From positions 18,313-82,312 of the forward strand of contig JBKBKC010000015.1 of assembly GCA_046294265.1 (NCBI GenBank): a stretch of 64,000 nucleotides of DNA. Reading direction: 5' to 3'. The stretch comes from JBKBKC01 sp046294265. GTDB lineage: Bacteria > Pseudomonadota > Alphaproteobacteria > Rhodobacterales > Rhodobacteraceae. This document shows positions 7,326 to 15,704 of the stretch, piece after piece. A program made the position numbers and the translations under genes. Numbering within the stretch: position 1 is the stretch's first letter; each line of letters starts with the position of its first letter. The notes below the pieces were generated by a model. It did not search any database. It saw nothing but the letters and a program-made list of their open reading frames with translations, and was not told the DNA's origin.

Positions 7326-8750
7326 GTGACCCCGCTCTGGACCCACCTCGACGCAAGCCTCGCCACCGGCGGCACCGCCACCCGGCCCTTCGCGGCCACC
7401 GGCGTCTCCATCGACACCCGCAGCCTCGCCCCCGGCGACCTCTTCGTGGCCCTCATGGCCGCCCGCGACGGCCATGATTTCGTGGCCGAGGCGCTGCGCA
7501 AGGGCGCGGCCGCCGCCCTCGTCAGCCGCATCCCCCCGGGCCTGCCCCCCGATGCGCCCCTCCTGATCGTGCCCGACGTGCTCGCGGGCCTCACCGACCT
7601 CGCCCGCGCCGCCCGCGCCCGCAGCACGGCCCGCGTGGCCGCCATCACCGGCTCGGTCGGCAAGACCTCGACCAAGGACATGGCGCGCGCGGTCCTCGCC
7701 GGGCAAGGGGCCACCCATGCCGCCGAGGCCAGCCACAACAACCACTGGGGCGTGCCCCTCACCCTTGCGCGGATGCCCGCCGACGTGGCCTATGCCGTCA
7801 TCGAGATCGGCATGAACCATCCGGGCGAGATCGCGCCCCTTGCCCAACTCGCCCGCCCCCACGCGGCCGTCATCACCACCGTGGCCCCCGCCCATCTGGA
7901 GGCCTTCGACAGCATCGAGGGCATCGCCTGCGAAAAGGCCGCGGTCTTTTCGGGCCTTGTCCCCGGCGGCACCGCCATCCTGCCCACCGACATCGCCACC
8001 GCCCCCATCCTGATCGCCGCCGCGCAGGACCGCGCGGCGCGCATCGTCACCTTCGCGGGCACGCAGGCCGACTGGACCCTCTCGCACGCCTCCGTTACCC
8101 CCGACGCCACCATCGCCCGCGCCCGCCACGCCGGGCGCGACCACCTGTTCAAGGTGATGACCCCCGGCCTCCACTTCGCGCGCAACGCGCTTGCGATCCT
8201 TGCGCTGGCCGATGCCTTCGGCCTCGATCCCGCCGTGGCCGCGCTCGACCTCGCCACATGGTCCCCCCCCGCAGGGCGCGGGTTGCGCGAGCGCATCACG
8301 CTGGACCGTGTGGACGAGGCCGGGTTCGATCTGATCGACGACGCCTTCAACGCCAACCCCGCCTCTGTCGCGGCGGCGCTCGACCTTCTGGCGGTCTGCC
8401 CGCCCGAGGATGGCGTGGGCCGCGTGGGCCGGGGCCGGCGCATCGCGATCCTGGGCGACATGCTGGAACTTGGCCCCGACGAGGCCGCCCTGCACGCGGC
8501 CATCGCAAGCCACCCCGCCATGGCCCATGTCGCGCTGGTGCATTGCGTGGGCCCGCGCATGCGCGCGCTCCATGCCGCGCTGCCGCGCGAGATCCGGGGT
8601 GAGTGGGTCGAGACGGCGCCCGAACTTGCCGCCCGCGCGCGCAGCCTGGTGGATGCGGGCGATGTGGTGCTGGTGAAGGGATCGAAGGGGATCAAGGTCA
8701 GCCTCGTGGTTGACGCCCTGCGCAAACTGGGGCAGGGCGACCCGGCTTGA
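7326..8750 (+). CDS. murF: UDP-N-acetylmuramoyl-tripeptide--D-alanyl-D-alanine ligase (MurF)
   Basis: Adds the D-Ala-D-Ala dipeptide to the muropeptide precursor in the cytoplasm, 474 aa. The ATP-binding loop GSVGKTS is at 109-115, followed by the Mur ligase central and C-terminal domains, including HNNHWGVPLTLARMP near 138 and DDAFNANP near 338. Start is a GTG at 7326; no good ribosome binding site precedes it, and upstream sequence is repeat DNA, so this start is the first sensible one. Length is normal for the family. Confidence 0.96.
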   Translation: MTPLWTHLDASLATGGTATRPFAATGVSIDTRSLAPGDLFVALMAARDGHDFVAEALRKGAAAALVSRIPPGLPPDAPLLIVPDVLAGLTDLARAARARSTARVAAITGSVGKTSTKDMARAVLAGQGATHAAEASHNNHWGVPLTLARMPADVAYAVIEIGMNHPGEIAPLAQLARPHAAVITTVAPAHLEAFDSIEGIACEKAAVFSGLVPGGTAILPTDIATAPILIAAAQDRAARIVTFAGTQADWTLSHASVTPDATIARARHAGRDHLFKVMTPGLHFARNALAILALADAFGLDPAVAALDLATWSPPAGRGLRERITLDRVDEAGFDLIDDAFNANPASVAAALDLLAVCPPEDGVGRVGRGRRIAILGDMLELGPDEAALHAAIASHPAMAHVALVHCVGPRMRALHAALPREIRGEWVETAPELAARARSLVDAGDVVLVKGSKGIKVSLVVDALRKLGQGDPA

Positions 8751-8767
8751 CGAAAATCGGCAACCGA

Positions 8768-8787
8768 CGGCCCGCCCGAACGGGCCG
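8768..8787. repeat. Small hairpin in the murF-mraY spacer
   Basis: CGGCCCG and CGGGCCG form a perfect 7-bp stem with a 6-nt loop between the murF stop and the mraY start. There is no T-tract, so it is unlikely to terminate transcription. Confidence 0.4.
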
Positions 8788-8805
8788 CGACATGGGACAG
8801 GTGCG

Positions 8806-9888
8806 ATGCTTTACTGGCTGACCGAGTTTTCCGAGGGCGGGGATGTGTTCAACCTCTTTCGCTACATCACCTTCCGCGCAGGGGCCGCGTTCCTGACGGC
8901 GCTGGTGTTCGGCTTCATCTTCGGCCGCCCGCTCATCAATCTCTTGCGCCGCAAGCAGGGCAAGGGTCAGCCGATCCGCGACGACGGCCCAGCGTCGCAT
9001 TTCGCCAAGGCGGGCACGCCCACGATGGGGGGCCTTCTGATCCTGTCGGCGCTCCTGTTCTCCACGCTCCTCTGGGCGCGGCTCGACAATCCCTATGTCT
9101 GGATCGTGATGGGCGTCACGCTGGCCTTCGGCCTGATCGGCTTTGCCGACGACTATGCCAAGGTCAAGAAACAGAACACCAAGGGCGTCTCCTCGCGCAT
9201 CCGCTTCCTGATCGGCCTTGTCATCGCCGCCATGGCCGCCATCGCGGCGCAGCATTTCCACCCCGCGGGCCTGTCGGGGCAACTGGCGGTGCCGGTGTTC
9301 AAGAACCTGCTCATCAACCTCGGCATTTTCTTCGTGCCCTTCGCCATGATCGTGATCGTGGGGGCGGCCAATGCCGTGAACCTGACCGACGGCCTGGACG
9401 GCCTCGCCATCATGCCGGTGATGATCGCGGCCGGCACGCTGGGGGTGATCGCCTATGTGGTCGGCAACTTCAACTTCACCGAATACCTCGGCGTCCATTT
9501 CGTGCCGGGCACGGGTGAGCTTTTGATCTTCTCCGCCGCCCTCTTCGGCGGTGGCCTCGGGTTCCTGTGGTACAACGCCCCCCCCGCGGCGGTGTTCATG
9601 GGCGACACCGGCAGCCTCGCGCTTGGTGGTGCGCTCGGCGCCATCGCCGTCTGCACCAAGCATGAGATCGTGCTGGCCATCGTCGGCGGCCTCTTCGTGG
9701 TCGAGGCGCTGTCGGTCATCATCCAGGTCCTCTACTTCAAACGCACCGGCCGCCGCGTGTTCCTGATGGCCCCGATCCACCACCATTTCGAGAAAAAGGG
9801 CTGGGCCGAGCCGCAGATCGTCATCCGCTTCTGGATCATTTCGCTGATCCTCGCACTGATGGGACTTGCCACGCTGAAGGTGCGTTAG
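8806..9888 (+). CDS. mraY: Phospho-N-acetylmuramoyl-pentapeptide-transferase MraY
   Basis: Integral membrane enzyme, 360 aa, that transfers phospho-MurNAc-pentapeptide to undecaprenyl phosphate, making lipid I. About ten membrane segments can be seen. The catalytic aspartates fall in FADDYAK (D115, D116) and NLTDGLDGL (D195, D198), and the HHHFEKKGW motif begins near residue 325. The open frame extends upstream into murF, but ATG 8806 (MLYWLTEF) is the conserved family start. The murD gene, usually next, is displaced by about 3 kb of accessory genes. Confidence 0.97.
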   Translation: MLYWLTEFSEGGDVFNLFRYITFRAGAAFLTALVFGFIFGRPLINLLRRKQGKGQPIRDDGPASHFAKAGTPTMGGLLILSALLFSTLLWARLDNPYVWIVMGVTLAFGLIGFADDYAKVKKQNTKGVSSRIRFLIGLVIAAMAAIAAQHFHPAGLSGQLAVPVFKNLLINLGIFFVPFAMIVIVGAANAVNLTDGLDGLAIMPVMIAAGTLGVIAYVVGNFNFTEYLGVHFVPGTGELLIFSAALFGGGLGFLWYNAPPAAVFMGDTGSLALGGALGAIAVCTKHEIVLAIVGGLFVVEALSVIIQVLYFKRTGRRVFLMAPIHHHFEKKGWAEPQIVIRFWIISLILALMGLATLKVR

Positions 9889-9947
9889 GGACACTGAGCA
9901 GCGAAACCCCGCGCAACTTCGCGTCGGTTGCGCAGTCGGCAAGCGCC

Positions 9948-10256
9948 TTGTTGCAATGTTTTCTCGCAAGCGGCGTTTCTATTGTGGCATGTGCAGCCCT
10001 GTGGACATGCAGCTTGTCGGAATGGTGGTCTTGGCTTCTTGTTCTGGTCTTTGCTGCGACGGCGGTGGCGACCGGTTTTGACGGATCCGACCGGCTGCTT
10101 CGGTTGTTTCCCGGTCACCTCTTCGATCGGCTGCCTGCGGGGACGAGGGCAAGAGATGCAGTCTTTCGGGTATTTCTTGTTGCGTTCTTTTCGCTTGCTC
10201 TGACCCTCTTCGTCGTCGACGGTATCAGTGAAAAATTTCCGCTCGTCTGCAGCTAG
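9948..10256 (+). CDS. Hypothetical small membrane protein
   Basis: A 102-codon frame whose product has three hydrophobic stretches, roughly residues 1-20, 24-44 and 70-91, separated by an arginine-rich loop. I recognise no family. The only in-frame start is TTG at 9948 (or 9951), and no ribosome binding site is evident, so the start is doubtful. The sequence here is less GC-biased than neighbouring genes. It could be a real small membrane protein of the dcw accessory region or a chance frame. Confidence 0.35.
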   Translation: MLQCFLASGVSIVACAALWTCSLSEWWSWLLVLVFAATAVATGFDGSDRLLRLFPGHLFDRLPAGTRARDAVFRVFLVAFFSLALTLFVVDGISEKFPLVCS

Positions 10257-10298
10257 TTGCGCCGAAGGGATGACAGTGCAGCGCGCGCGACCTGACCC

Positions 10299-10838
10299 CT
10301 ACTGCGCCACATGCCCCGTCGGCTCCAGCACCCAGAACTGCGTGCCCCAGAACCCGCAGGGCCGCATCGCGGCCAGCCCGTCCTCGCCGCCCCCGGTGAT
10401 CGCCTCCAGGCAGACCTCCCGCCCGAGTGCCGCGTTCCTCAGGCGGAACCGGCCCTCGTCGGGCTCGATCTTCCACGATTGCGTGGGCGACCCCGTGCAG
10501 GCCCGCATCTCGGCCCCGTCCTTCAGGAACCCGCCCTCGGTGATCACGTCCAGACAGACCCACGGTCCGGTGAACATCGAGGTGATGCGCACGAAGCCGT
10601 CGCCCGCCACGGCGATCCGCCAGAACTGGCTCTGCACCTCGGCGCGCGGGGCCAGCCGCGCCGCCTGGTCGCGCACCCCGCCGTTGACCACGGCCAGCGG
10701 CTCCTCCGCCCCCCGGAACGCGGTGTGCAGGCGGTAGTAGATATCCCAGCGGATTTCCTGAGCGGTGGCCGCCGCCCCCCAACCGGTAGCGGCCAGCAGG
10801 ATCAGGGCAAGGGCGGCGCGGCGGCGAAAGGGCGGCAT
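10299..10838 (-). CDS. Secreted ricin-type beta-trefoil lectin-like protein
   Basis: Predicted exported protein, 179 aa. A signal peptide covers about residues 1-28 (basic start, hydrophobic core, cleavage near ATA-QE). The rest holds three repeated units with QxW-like ends (SQFWRI, TQSWKI, TQFWVL), the hallmark of the ricin B beta-trefoil that binds carbohydrate. Paired cysteines suggest disulfides. ATG 10838 is supported by GGAG 7 nt upstream; a longer frame to 10874 is less likely. It is transcribed against the surrounding dcw genes. The ligand is unknown. Confidence 0.75.
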   Translation of the reverse strand: MPPFRRRAALALILLAATGWGAAATAQEIRWDIYYRLHTAFRGAEEPLAVVNGGVRDQAARLAPRAEVQSQFWRIAVAGDGFVRITSMFTGPWVCLDVITEGGFLKDGAEMRACTGSPTQSWKIEPDEGRFRLRNAALGREVCLEAITGGGEDGLAAMRPCGFWGTQFWVLEPTGHVAQ

Positions 10839-10990
10839 CGTCAGGCTCCGGTCAGCGTGTCTGAACCGGACCACGACGCGGCCCCCCGATCAAGAGGCCA
10901 TCCCCTATGCAGGCCTGCGCGCCGCACCTCACCCTTGTGGCCGCGACGCGGACCTGCGACCTTTCGGACGATCCCGCAGGACAGGCACCC

Positions 10991-11608
10991 ATGGCCCCCC
11001 TCGACACGCTTCTGACGTTCCTTGCCGCCGCCGCCCTCTTTGCCTTTATGCCAGGCCCCGCGATGCTCTATGCCGCCGCCCGCGCCCTTGCAGGCGGGCG
11101 GCGGGCGGGGATGCGCGCGGCCCTCGGCATCCATGTCGGCGGCTATGCGCATGTGCTGGCGGCGGCGGGCGGGCTTGCGGTGCTGTTCCACGCGGTGCCG
11201 CCCGTCTATGCGGCGGCAAAGCTGGCGGGGGCGGCCTATCTGATCTGGCTGGGCCTGTGGCTGATCCTCGCGCGGCCGGGGCCGGCGGCGGCCACCCCCA
11301 CAGCCCCCGCCGCCTTTCGCCAGAGCATGCTGGTCGAGGTGCTGAACCCAAAGACCGCGATGTTCTACCTCGCCTTCCTGCCGCAATTCGCGGATCCGGC
11401 GGCCCTGCTGCCGGTCTGGGCGCAGATGGCGATCCTCGGGGTGGTGGTGAACCTGATGTTCTCGGCCGCGGATGTGGTGGCGGTGACATTTGCCGCGGCC
11501 CTTGCCGCACGGCTGCGCGCAGGCGCGGCGGCGGGGCGCTGGCTGGCGCGGGCGGGGGGCGCGATGCTGATGGGCCTCGGCCTGCGCCTGGCCGCCGACC
11601 GGGCATGA
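10991..11608 (+). CDS. LysE/RhtB family amino-acid exporter
   Basis: Inner-membrane translocator, 205 aa, the normal size of the LysE/RhtB family that exports amino acids. Six hydrophobic segments are visible. The family signatures include FMPGPAMLYAAARAL near the N-terminus, the glycine-rich segment after it, and LNPKTAMFYLAFLPQF in the middle. Start ATG 10991 gives the usual N-terminus; an upstream in-frame ATG at 10907 would add a non-hydrophobic leader. Its stop overlaps the start of the ACT-methyltransferase gene (ATGA), suggesting translational coupling. Substrate cannot be told from sequence. Confidence 0.85.
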   Translation: MAPLDTLLTFLAAAALFAFMPGPAMLYAAARALAGGRRAGMRAALGIHVGGYAHVLAAAGGLAVLFHAVPPVYAAAKLAGAAYLIWLGLWLILARPGPAAATPTAPAAFRQSMLVEVLNPKTAMFYLAFLPQFADPAALLPVWAQMAILGVVVNLMFSAADVVAVTFAAALAARLRAGAAAGRWLARAGGAMLMGLGLRLAADRA

Positions 11609-12771
11609 CCGGCCCCGTCGCCGAGCCCCGCGCCATGCTGGCGCAGATGGACCCGCAGCGCCTGCCGGGCGTCTTTGCCTTCGTGTCCCCCGACCCGGCC
11701 CATGCCGCGCGCCTTGCCCCCCGCGCCCGCGCGGTGTTCGCCGAGGCCGAGGGGCCATCGCTGATCCTGCCCCTCGACCTCGCCCGGCAAGAGGGGTTTG
11801 CCGAGGCCCTGCCGATGGCACAGATCACGCTGCAGGTCTGGTCCTCGCTGGAGGGGGTGGGGCTGACCGCCGCCGTGGCATCGGCGCTGGCGGCCGAGGG
11901 CATCCCCGCCAATGTCGTCGCGGCCAGCAGGCACGATCATGTCTTCGTGCCCGAGGCGATGGCCGCGCGGGCGGTCGGGGCACTCGCGGCGCTGGTCACG
12001 CGCGCGGCAGGGGTCCTGCCGCCGCCCGCCGGGCAGGACTGGTCGCCCGCCGACTATGCCCGCCACGCCGCCTTCGTGCCGGCCATGGGGGCACAGGTGC
12101 TGGCGCTCCTCGATCCGCAACCGGGCACGGCGGTGCTGGACCTCGGCTGCGGCGACGGGGCGCTGACGGTGCGGCTGGCGGCGGCGGGGGCCGCCGTGAC
12201 GGGGCTGGAGCCCGACCCCGCCATGGCCGCCGCCGCCCGCACCCGCGGGATATCGGTGATCGAACAGGACGCCCACGCACCTTTCGGCGAAGGCCGGTAT
12301 GACGCGATCCTCTCCAATGCGGCCCTGCACTGGATGCGCGACCCGGCGACCGTGCTGGCCCATGCCTTTCGCGCCCTGCGGCCCGGCGGGCGGCTGGTGG
12401 CGGAACAGGGCGGGCACGGCAATGTCGCTGCGGTCGTGACGGCGCTGAACGCCGCCCGCGCCGCGCGGGGCCTGCCCGCCTGCCGGCCCTGGGATTTCCC
12501 CTCGCCATCCCTCGCCCGCGCGCGGCTGGAGGCGGCAGGATTTACCGTCGAAACCCTCGATCTGATCCCCCGCCCCACGCCGCTGCCCACCGGCATCGCG
12601 GGCTGGCTGGCCACTTTCGCGGGCCCGTTCCTGCAGGACCTGCCCGCCTCCGCCCGCGCAGGCCTGCTGGCCGAGGCAGAGACGCTGCTGGCCGCACTGC
12701 AGGACCCGGTGGAGGGCTGGGTGGCCGACTATGTGCGCCTGCGCTTTGTCGCCCGCCGCCCCGCTGCCTGA
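11605..12771 (+). CDS. Fusion of an ACT-domain protein and a SAM-dependent methyltransferase
   Basis: Single open frame of 388 codons with two domains. Residues about 1-125 match the free-standing ACT-domain proteins of the COG3602 type (QITLQVWSSLEGVGLTAAV, then NVVAASRHDHVFVP). Residues about 133-385 are a class I methyltransferase with motif I VLDLGCGDG at 177-185, SNAALHWM, and LRPGGRLVAEQGGHGN. These two families are normally separate genes. No stop or frame change occurs at the junction, so the fusion seems genuine. ACT domains often sense amino acids; coupling to the LysE exporter just upstream (ATGA overlap) suggests amino-acid-responsive methylation or export, which is inference. Substrate unknown. 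Confidence 0.8.
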   Translation: MTGPVAEPRAMLAQMDPQRLPGVFAFVSPDPAHAARLAPRARAVFAEAEGPSLILPLDLARQEGFAEALPMAQITLQVWSSLEGVGLTAAVASALAAEGIPANVVAASRHDHVFVPEAMAARAVGALAALVTRAAGVLPPPAGQDWSPADYARHAAFVPAMGAQVLALLDPQPGTAVLDLGCGDGALTVRLAAAGAAVTGLEPDPAMAAAARTRGISVIEQDAHAPFGEGRYDAILSNAALHWMRDPATVLAHAFRALRPGGRLVAEQGGHGNVAAVVTALNAARAARGLPACRPWDFPSPSLARARLEAAGFTVETLDLIPRPTPLPTGIAGWLATFAGPFLQDLPASARAGLLAEAETLLAALQDPVEGWVADYVRLRFVARRPAA

Positions 12772-12820
12772 CGCCGACCTGCCTGACGCCCACCTGCCTG
12801 ACGCCCACCTGCCTGACGCT
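12767..12820. repeat. 15-bp tandem repeat, 3.6 copies
   Basis: The unit CCTGACGCCCACCTG is repeated at 12767, 12782 and 12797, with a partial fourth unit at 12812; the first unit has one substitution. The stop codon of the ACT-methyltransferase gene (TGA, 12769-12771) lies inside the first unit, so unit-number change would not alter the protein. Confidence 0.9.
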
Positions 12821-12835
12821 TGCGCGGGTGGCGGG

Positions 12836-12907
12836 CAGGGGGGCCTTCCGCCCCCCTCGGCCCTGACGGGCCTCACCCCCCGAGGGTATTTGTGCAAAGA
12901 AGAGAAC
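12836..12907 (+). repeat. Composite dispersed repeat, copy 2
   Basis: Hairpin GGGGGGCC..CCGCCCCCC, then GGCCC/GGGCC, then CCCCCCGAGG, core GTATTTGTGC and purine stretch AAAGAAGAGAAC. Its 26-nt AT-rich half (12882-12907) is nearly perfectly inverted in copy 3. Confidence 0.8.
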
Positions 12908-12924
12908 AGCCAGGGCCGCTGTTC

Positions 12925-12980
12925 GTTCTCTTCTTTGCTGAAATACCCTCTGGGGGGCGCGGGGGGGCGACGCGCCCCCC
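12925..12980 (-). repeat. Composite dispersed repeat, copy 3 (inverted partner of copy 2)
   Basis: The core on the minus strand reads GAGGGTATTTCAGCAAAGAAG, flanked by a GGGGGGCG/CGCCCCCC hairpin. Positions 12925-12950 pair with 12882-12907 at 24 of 26 positions across a 17-nt loop, so RNA from either strand could fold into a long stem. Confidence 0.8.
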
Positions 12981-13054
12981 GCTCCTGCCGGCGCCGCTTG
13001 CGCGCGCGCGGGCACGGGGGCACTGTCCGCGCCGGATACGGGGGGGCTGTCACG

Positions 13055-14455
13055 ATGATTCCGGTCAGGGGATATGCGGGCGCGCGGGTCGCGGTGCTGG
13101 GGCTGGGGCGGTCGGGGATGGCCACGGCCGCGGCGCTGGCAGCGGGCGGCGCGGAACCCGTGGTCTGGGACGACAGCCCCGAGGCGCGGGCGCGCGCCGA
13201 GGCGGCGGGGCTGGTGCTGCGGGACCTCACGCGGGCGCAGGCCTTTGATGGCGTGGCGCTCCTGGTCACCTCGCCGGGCATCCCGCATCTTTACCCGCGT
13301 CCGCATCCGGTGATCGCGCGGGCCATGGCGGCGGGGGTGCCGGTGGACAACGACATCGGCCTGTTCTTCCGGTCCTTCGCGGTGCAGGACTGGGACGGCT
13401 TCGACCAGGCCCCTCGGGTGATCTGCGTGACCGGATCGAACGGCAAGTCCACCACCACCGCCCTGATCCACCATATCCTGACCGAGGCCGGGCGGCCCTG
13501 TCAGATGGCGGGCAACATCGGGCGCGGTGTTCTGGACCTCGACCCCGCTGCGGATGGCGAGGTGGTGGTGCTGGAACTGTCCAGCTACCAGACCGATCTT
13601 GCGCGGGCGCTGACGCCGGATGTGGCGGTGTTCACCAACCTTTCGCCCGACCATCTGGACCGCCACGGCGGGATGGGCGGCTATTTCGCCGCCAAGGCGC
13701 GGCTGTTCACCCAAGGCGGGCCCGACCGTGCGGTGATCGGGGTGGATGAGGCCGAGGGGGTGTATCTGGCCAACCAGATGGGGCAGGGGCCCGGGGACGA
13801 CCGGGTGATCCGGGTCTCGGCGGGGCAAAAGCTGGATGGCGTGGGCTGGTCGGTCTTTGCGCGCAAGGGGTTTCTGGCCGAATGGCGCAAGGGGCGGCAG
13901 GTCGCCGCGGTGGATCTGCGCGACATCGCGGGTCTGCCCGGCGCGCACAACCACCAGAACGCCTGCGCCGCCTGGGCCGCCACGCGCACCATCGGCATCG
14001 GGCCGAAGGTGATCGAGGCGGCGCTGCGGTCGTTCGCGGGCCTGCCGCACCGCAGCCAGCAGCTGGCCGAGATCGGCGGCGTGCGGTTCGTGAACGACAG
14101 CAAGGCCACGAATGTGGACAGTGCGGCCAAGGCGCTGCAGGCCTTTGCCCGCATCCGCTGGATCGCGGGGGGCCTGGGCAAGGACGGCGGCATCGCGGGC
14201 CTTGCCCCGCATCTGGGGTCGGTGGTCAAGGCCTATCTCATCGGCCATTCGGCGCGCGATTTCGCGCTGCAACTGGGCGAGACGCCGCACGAGATCTGCG
14301 AGACGATGGCCCGCGCCGTGGCTGCCGCCGCCGCCGAGGCGCAGCCCGGCGAGGTGGTCCTGCTGGCCCCCGCCGCCGCCAGCTTCGACCAGTATCCGAA
14401 CTTCGAAAGGCGGGGCGAGGATTTCGCGGCCCAGGTGGCGGGTCTGGCGCGATAG
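13055..14455 (+). CDS. murD: UDP-N-acetylmuramoylalanine--D-glutamate ligase (MurD)
   Basis: Cytoplasmic Mur ligase that adds D-glutamate to UDP-MurNAc-L-Ala, 466 aa. N-terminal Rossmann motif VLGLGRSG near residue 11, ATP loop GSNGKST at 127-133, LSSYQTD near 180 and the C-terminal ligase domain are present. The frame is open far upstream through repeat DNA, but ATG 13055 (MIPVRGYAG) is the first start that fits the family. Its stop abuts the stop of the convergent gene at 14456. Confidence 0.96.
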   Translation: MIPVRGYAGARVAVLGLGRSGMATAAALAAGGAEPVVWDDSPEARARAEAAGLVLRDLTRAQAFDGVALLVTSPGIPHLYPRPHPVIARAMAAGVPVDNDIGLFFRSFAVQDWDGFDQAPRVICVTGSNGKSTTTALIHHILTEAGRPCQMAGNIGRGVLDLDPAADGEVVVLELSSYQTDLARALTPDVAVFTNLSPDHLDRHGGMGGYFAAKARLFTQGGPDRAVIGVDEAEGVYLANQMGQGPGDDRVIRVSAGQKLDGVGWSVFARKGFLAEWRKGRQVAAVDLRDIAGLPGAHNHQNACAAWAATRTIGIGPKVIEAALRSFAGLPHRSQQLAEIGGVRFVNDSKATNVDSAAKALQAFARIRWIAGGLGKDGGIAGLAPHLGSVVKAYLIGHSARDFALQLGETPHEICETMARAVAAAAAEAQPGEVVLLAPAAASFDQYPNFERRGEDFAAQVAGLAR

Positions 14456-15073
14456 TCAGCGCCCGAAAAAGGCGCTGATGTCGAACAGGACCGGCCCCTT
14501 GTCGGTCGCGATCCGGTCATGCGGAACCCCGTCGATCACCAGCATTTCCTGCCTCCCGGCCCTGGCGTATCCAAGCTTGCCCAGCAGATGGTTTTCCTCG
14601 CTGATCGACAGCACGGTATAGACCGGATCACCCTCGGGCGATGCGCGGCGGCTGGCAAGGATCACCTCGATGATCGCCAGATACCACATCGAATGCAGCG
14701 CCAGCCGTTTGGTGTTGCCGGGGTCGGTCCTTTTGACATGCAGGAACGCCGCATACTGCGTCTCGGCCAGCGGGAAATCGGCCACAAGGGCGCGGTTGAC
14801 GCCGGTTTCGTCCAGCACCGGCACCGGCTGGCCCAGCAGGCCCGCGGCAAAGGCCTCCTTGTCGAACTCGCCCAGGTCGGACCGCCCGGTATAGCCCTCG
14901 GACGCCGCATAGACCGCGCGAAGGGCGGCAAAGTCGATCTGGCGCGGGTCGGATTTCAGTGCCGCGGTCAGCGCCGCCCCATAGGCGTTGTCGGGCGCGG
15001 GCGCCGCGGTCTGCGCGGTCGCGGCCGGAACCAGCAGAAGGACGGCGAAAAGCCAGCTCAGGGTCAACCGCAT
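14456..15073 (-). CDS. Secreted protein, possibly DUF4919-like
   Basis: Predicted periplasmic or exported protein, 205 aa, with a clear signal peptide at residues 1-21 (cleavage after TAQ). The mature part contains IDFAALRAVYAASEGY and a later segment ALHSMWYLAIIEVILAS, which recall DUF4919-type proteins, a tentative match. No catalytic motif is evident. ATG 15073 has GGAGG 5 nt upstream, so the longer frame to 15136 is rejected. It ends directly against murD, tail to tail, with no space for a terminator. Confidence 0.6.
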   Translation of the reverse strand: MRLTLSWLFAVLLLVPAATAQTAAPAPDNAYGAALTAALKSDPRQIDFAALRAVYAASEGYTGRSDLGEFDKEAFAAGLLGQPVPVLDETGVNRALVADFPLAETQYAAFLHVKRTDPGNTKRLALHSMWYLAIIEVILASRRASPEGDPVYTVLSISEENHLLGKLGYARAGRQEMLVIDGVPHDRIATDKGPVLFDISAFFGR

Positions 15074-15148
15074 CGGCACCTCCGTCGCGAAGTGTCCACA
15101 GGTAACGACGGCCCGGCCGCCAGCGCAACGCCGCAAAGGGATAGGCTG

Positions 15149-15625
15149 CTATTCCTCGTCCTCGGTCAGCAGCTTTTCCAGCCGGTCGAACCCGGCCTTG
15201 GTGCCCGGGGCCATGGTCCCCATGGCCTGGTTGCGCGCGGCGGGGCTGGAGAACTCCACGATCCGCCGCAGCCAGCCGCGGTCCTCATGGTCCTTGACCT
15301 GGGTTGTCACGCGCATCTCGCCCCCGGTCCAGTCGGGGCGATGGATTTCGGTCGCCACGATCCGGTCGGGGCCGATGTCGATCAATCGCCCCGCCATCCA
15401 GGATTTCGCCCCGTTGGGCTGGGTCCAGGCGATGCGGTAGCGCCCGCCGGGGCGGGCATCGACCTCGCAGGTGGTGACGGGCATTTCGGGCGCGCCCATC
15501 CATTTGGGCAAAAGCTCCGGGTCGAGCATGGCCTTGATGATCTCCTCTCCCTCCGCCTCGAAACTGCGGCGGATCACCAGGGAGTGCGGCCCCTCGGCCA
15601 TCAGGCGAAAATCGCTGTCGGACAT
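15149..15625 (-). CDS. SRPBCC (AHSA1-like) domain protein
   Basis: Cytoplasmic protein of 158 aa with the START/Bet v1-like fold of the AHSA1 family. Visible signatures are IRRSFEAEGEEIIKAMLDPE at the start, the central LPKWMGAPE and GGRYRIAW, and the C-terminal helix NQAMGTMAPGTKAGFDRLEK. Such proteins bind hydrophobic ligands, and many are encoded beside ArsR regulators. Here a decayed SRPBCC gene and an arsR-like gene lie just upstream on the same strand, so the three probably formed one operon. Ligand unknown. Confidence 0.82.
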   Translation of the reverse strand: MSDSDFRLMAEGPHSLVIRRSFEAEGEEIIKAMLDPELLPKWMGAPEMPVTTCEVDARPGGRYRIAWTQPNGAKSWMAGRLIDIGPDRIVATEIHRPDWTGGEMRVTTQVKDHEDRGWLRRIVEFSSPAARNQAMGTMAPGTKAGFDRLEKLLTEDEE

Positions 15626-15704
15626 GCGTGGCCCCTTGCGGTCGGATCAGGTCGTGGCCTGAGCATATGCCGCACGCCCGCCCTCGGCCAAGCCGGTTTC
15701 GGCG

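Noticed and set aside
5562..8573. 1003-codon open frame on the minus strand
   Set aside because: It lies opposite murE and murF; its His/Gly/Arg-rich composition is the usual shadow of GC-rich coding DNA.
10765..11604. Extension of the ACT-methyltransferase frame upstream to 10765
   Set aside because: The added sequence overlaps the LysE gene out of frame and shows no domain; ATG 11605 with ATGA overlap is the natural start.
12767..12820. CRISPR-like repeat
   Set aside because: Units of 15 bp are directly abutting with no spacers; a simple tandem repeat.
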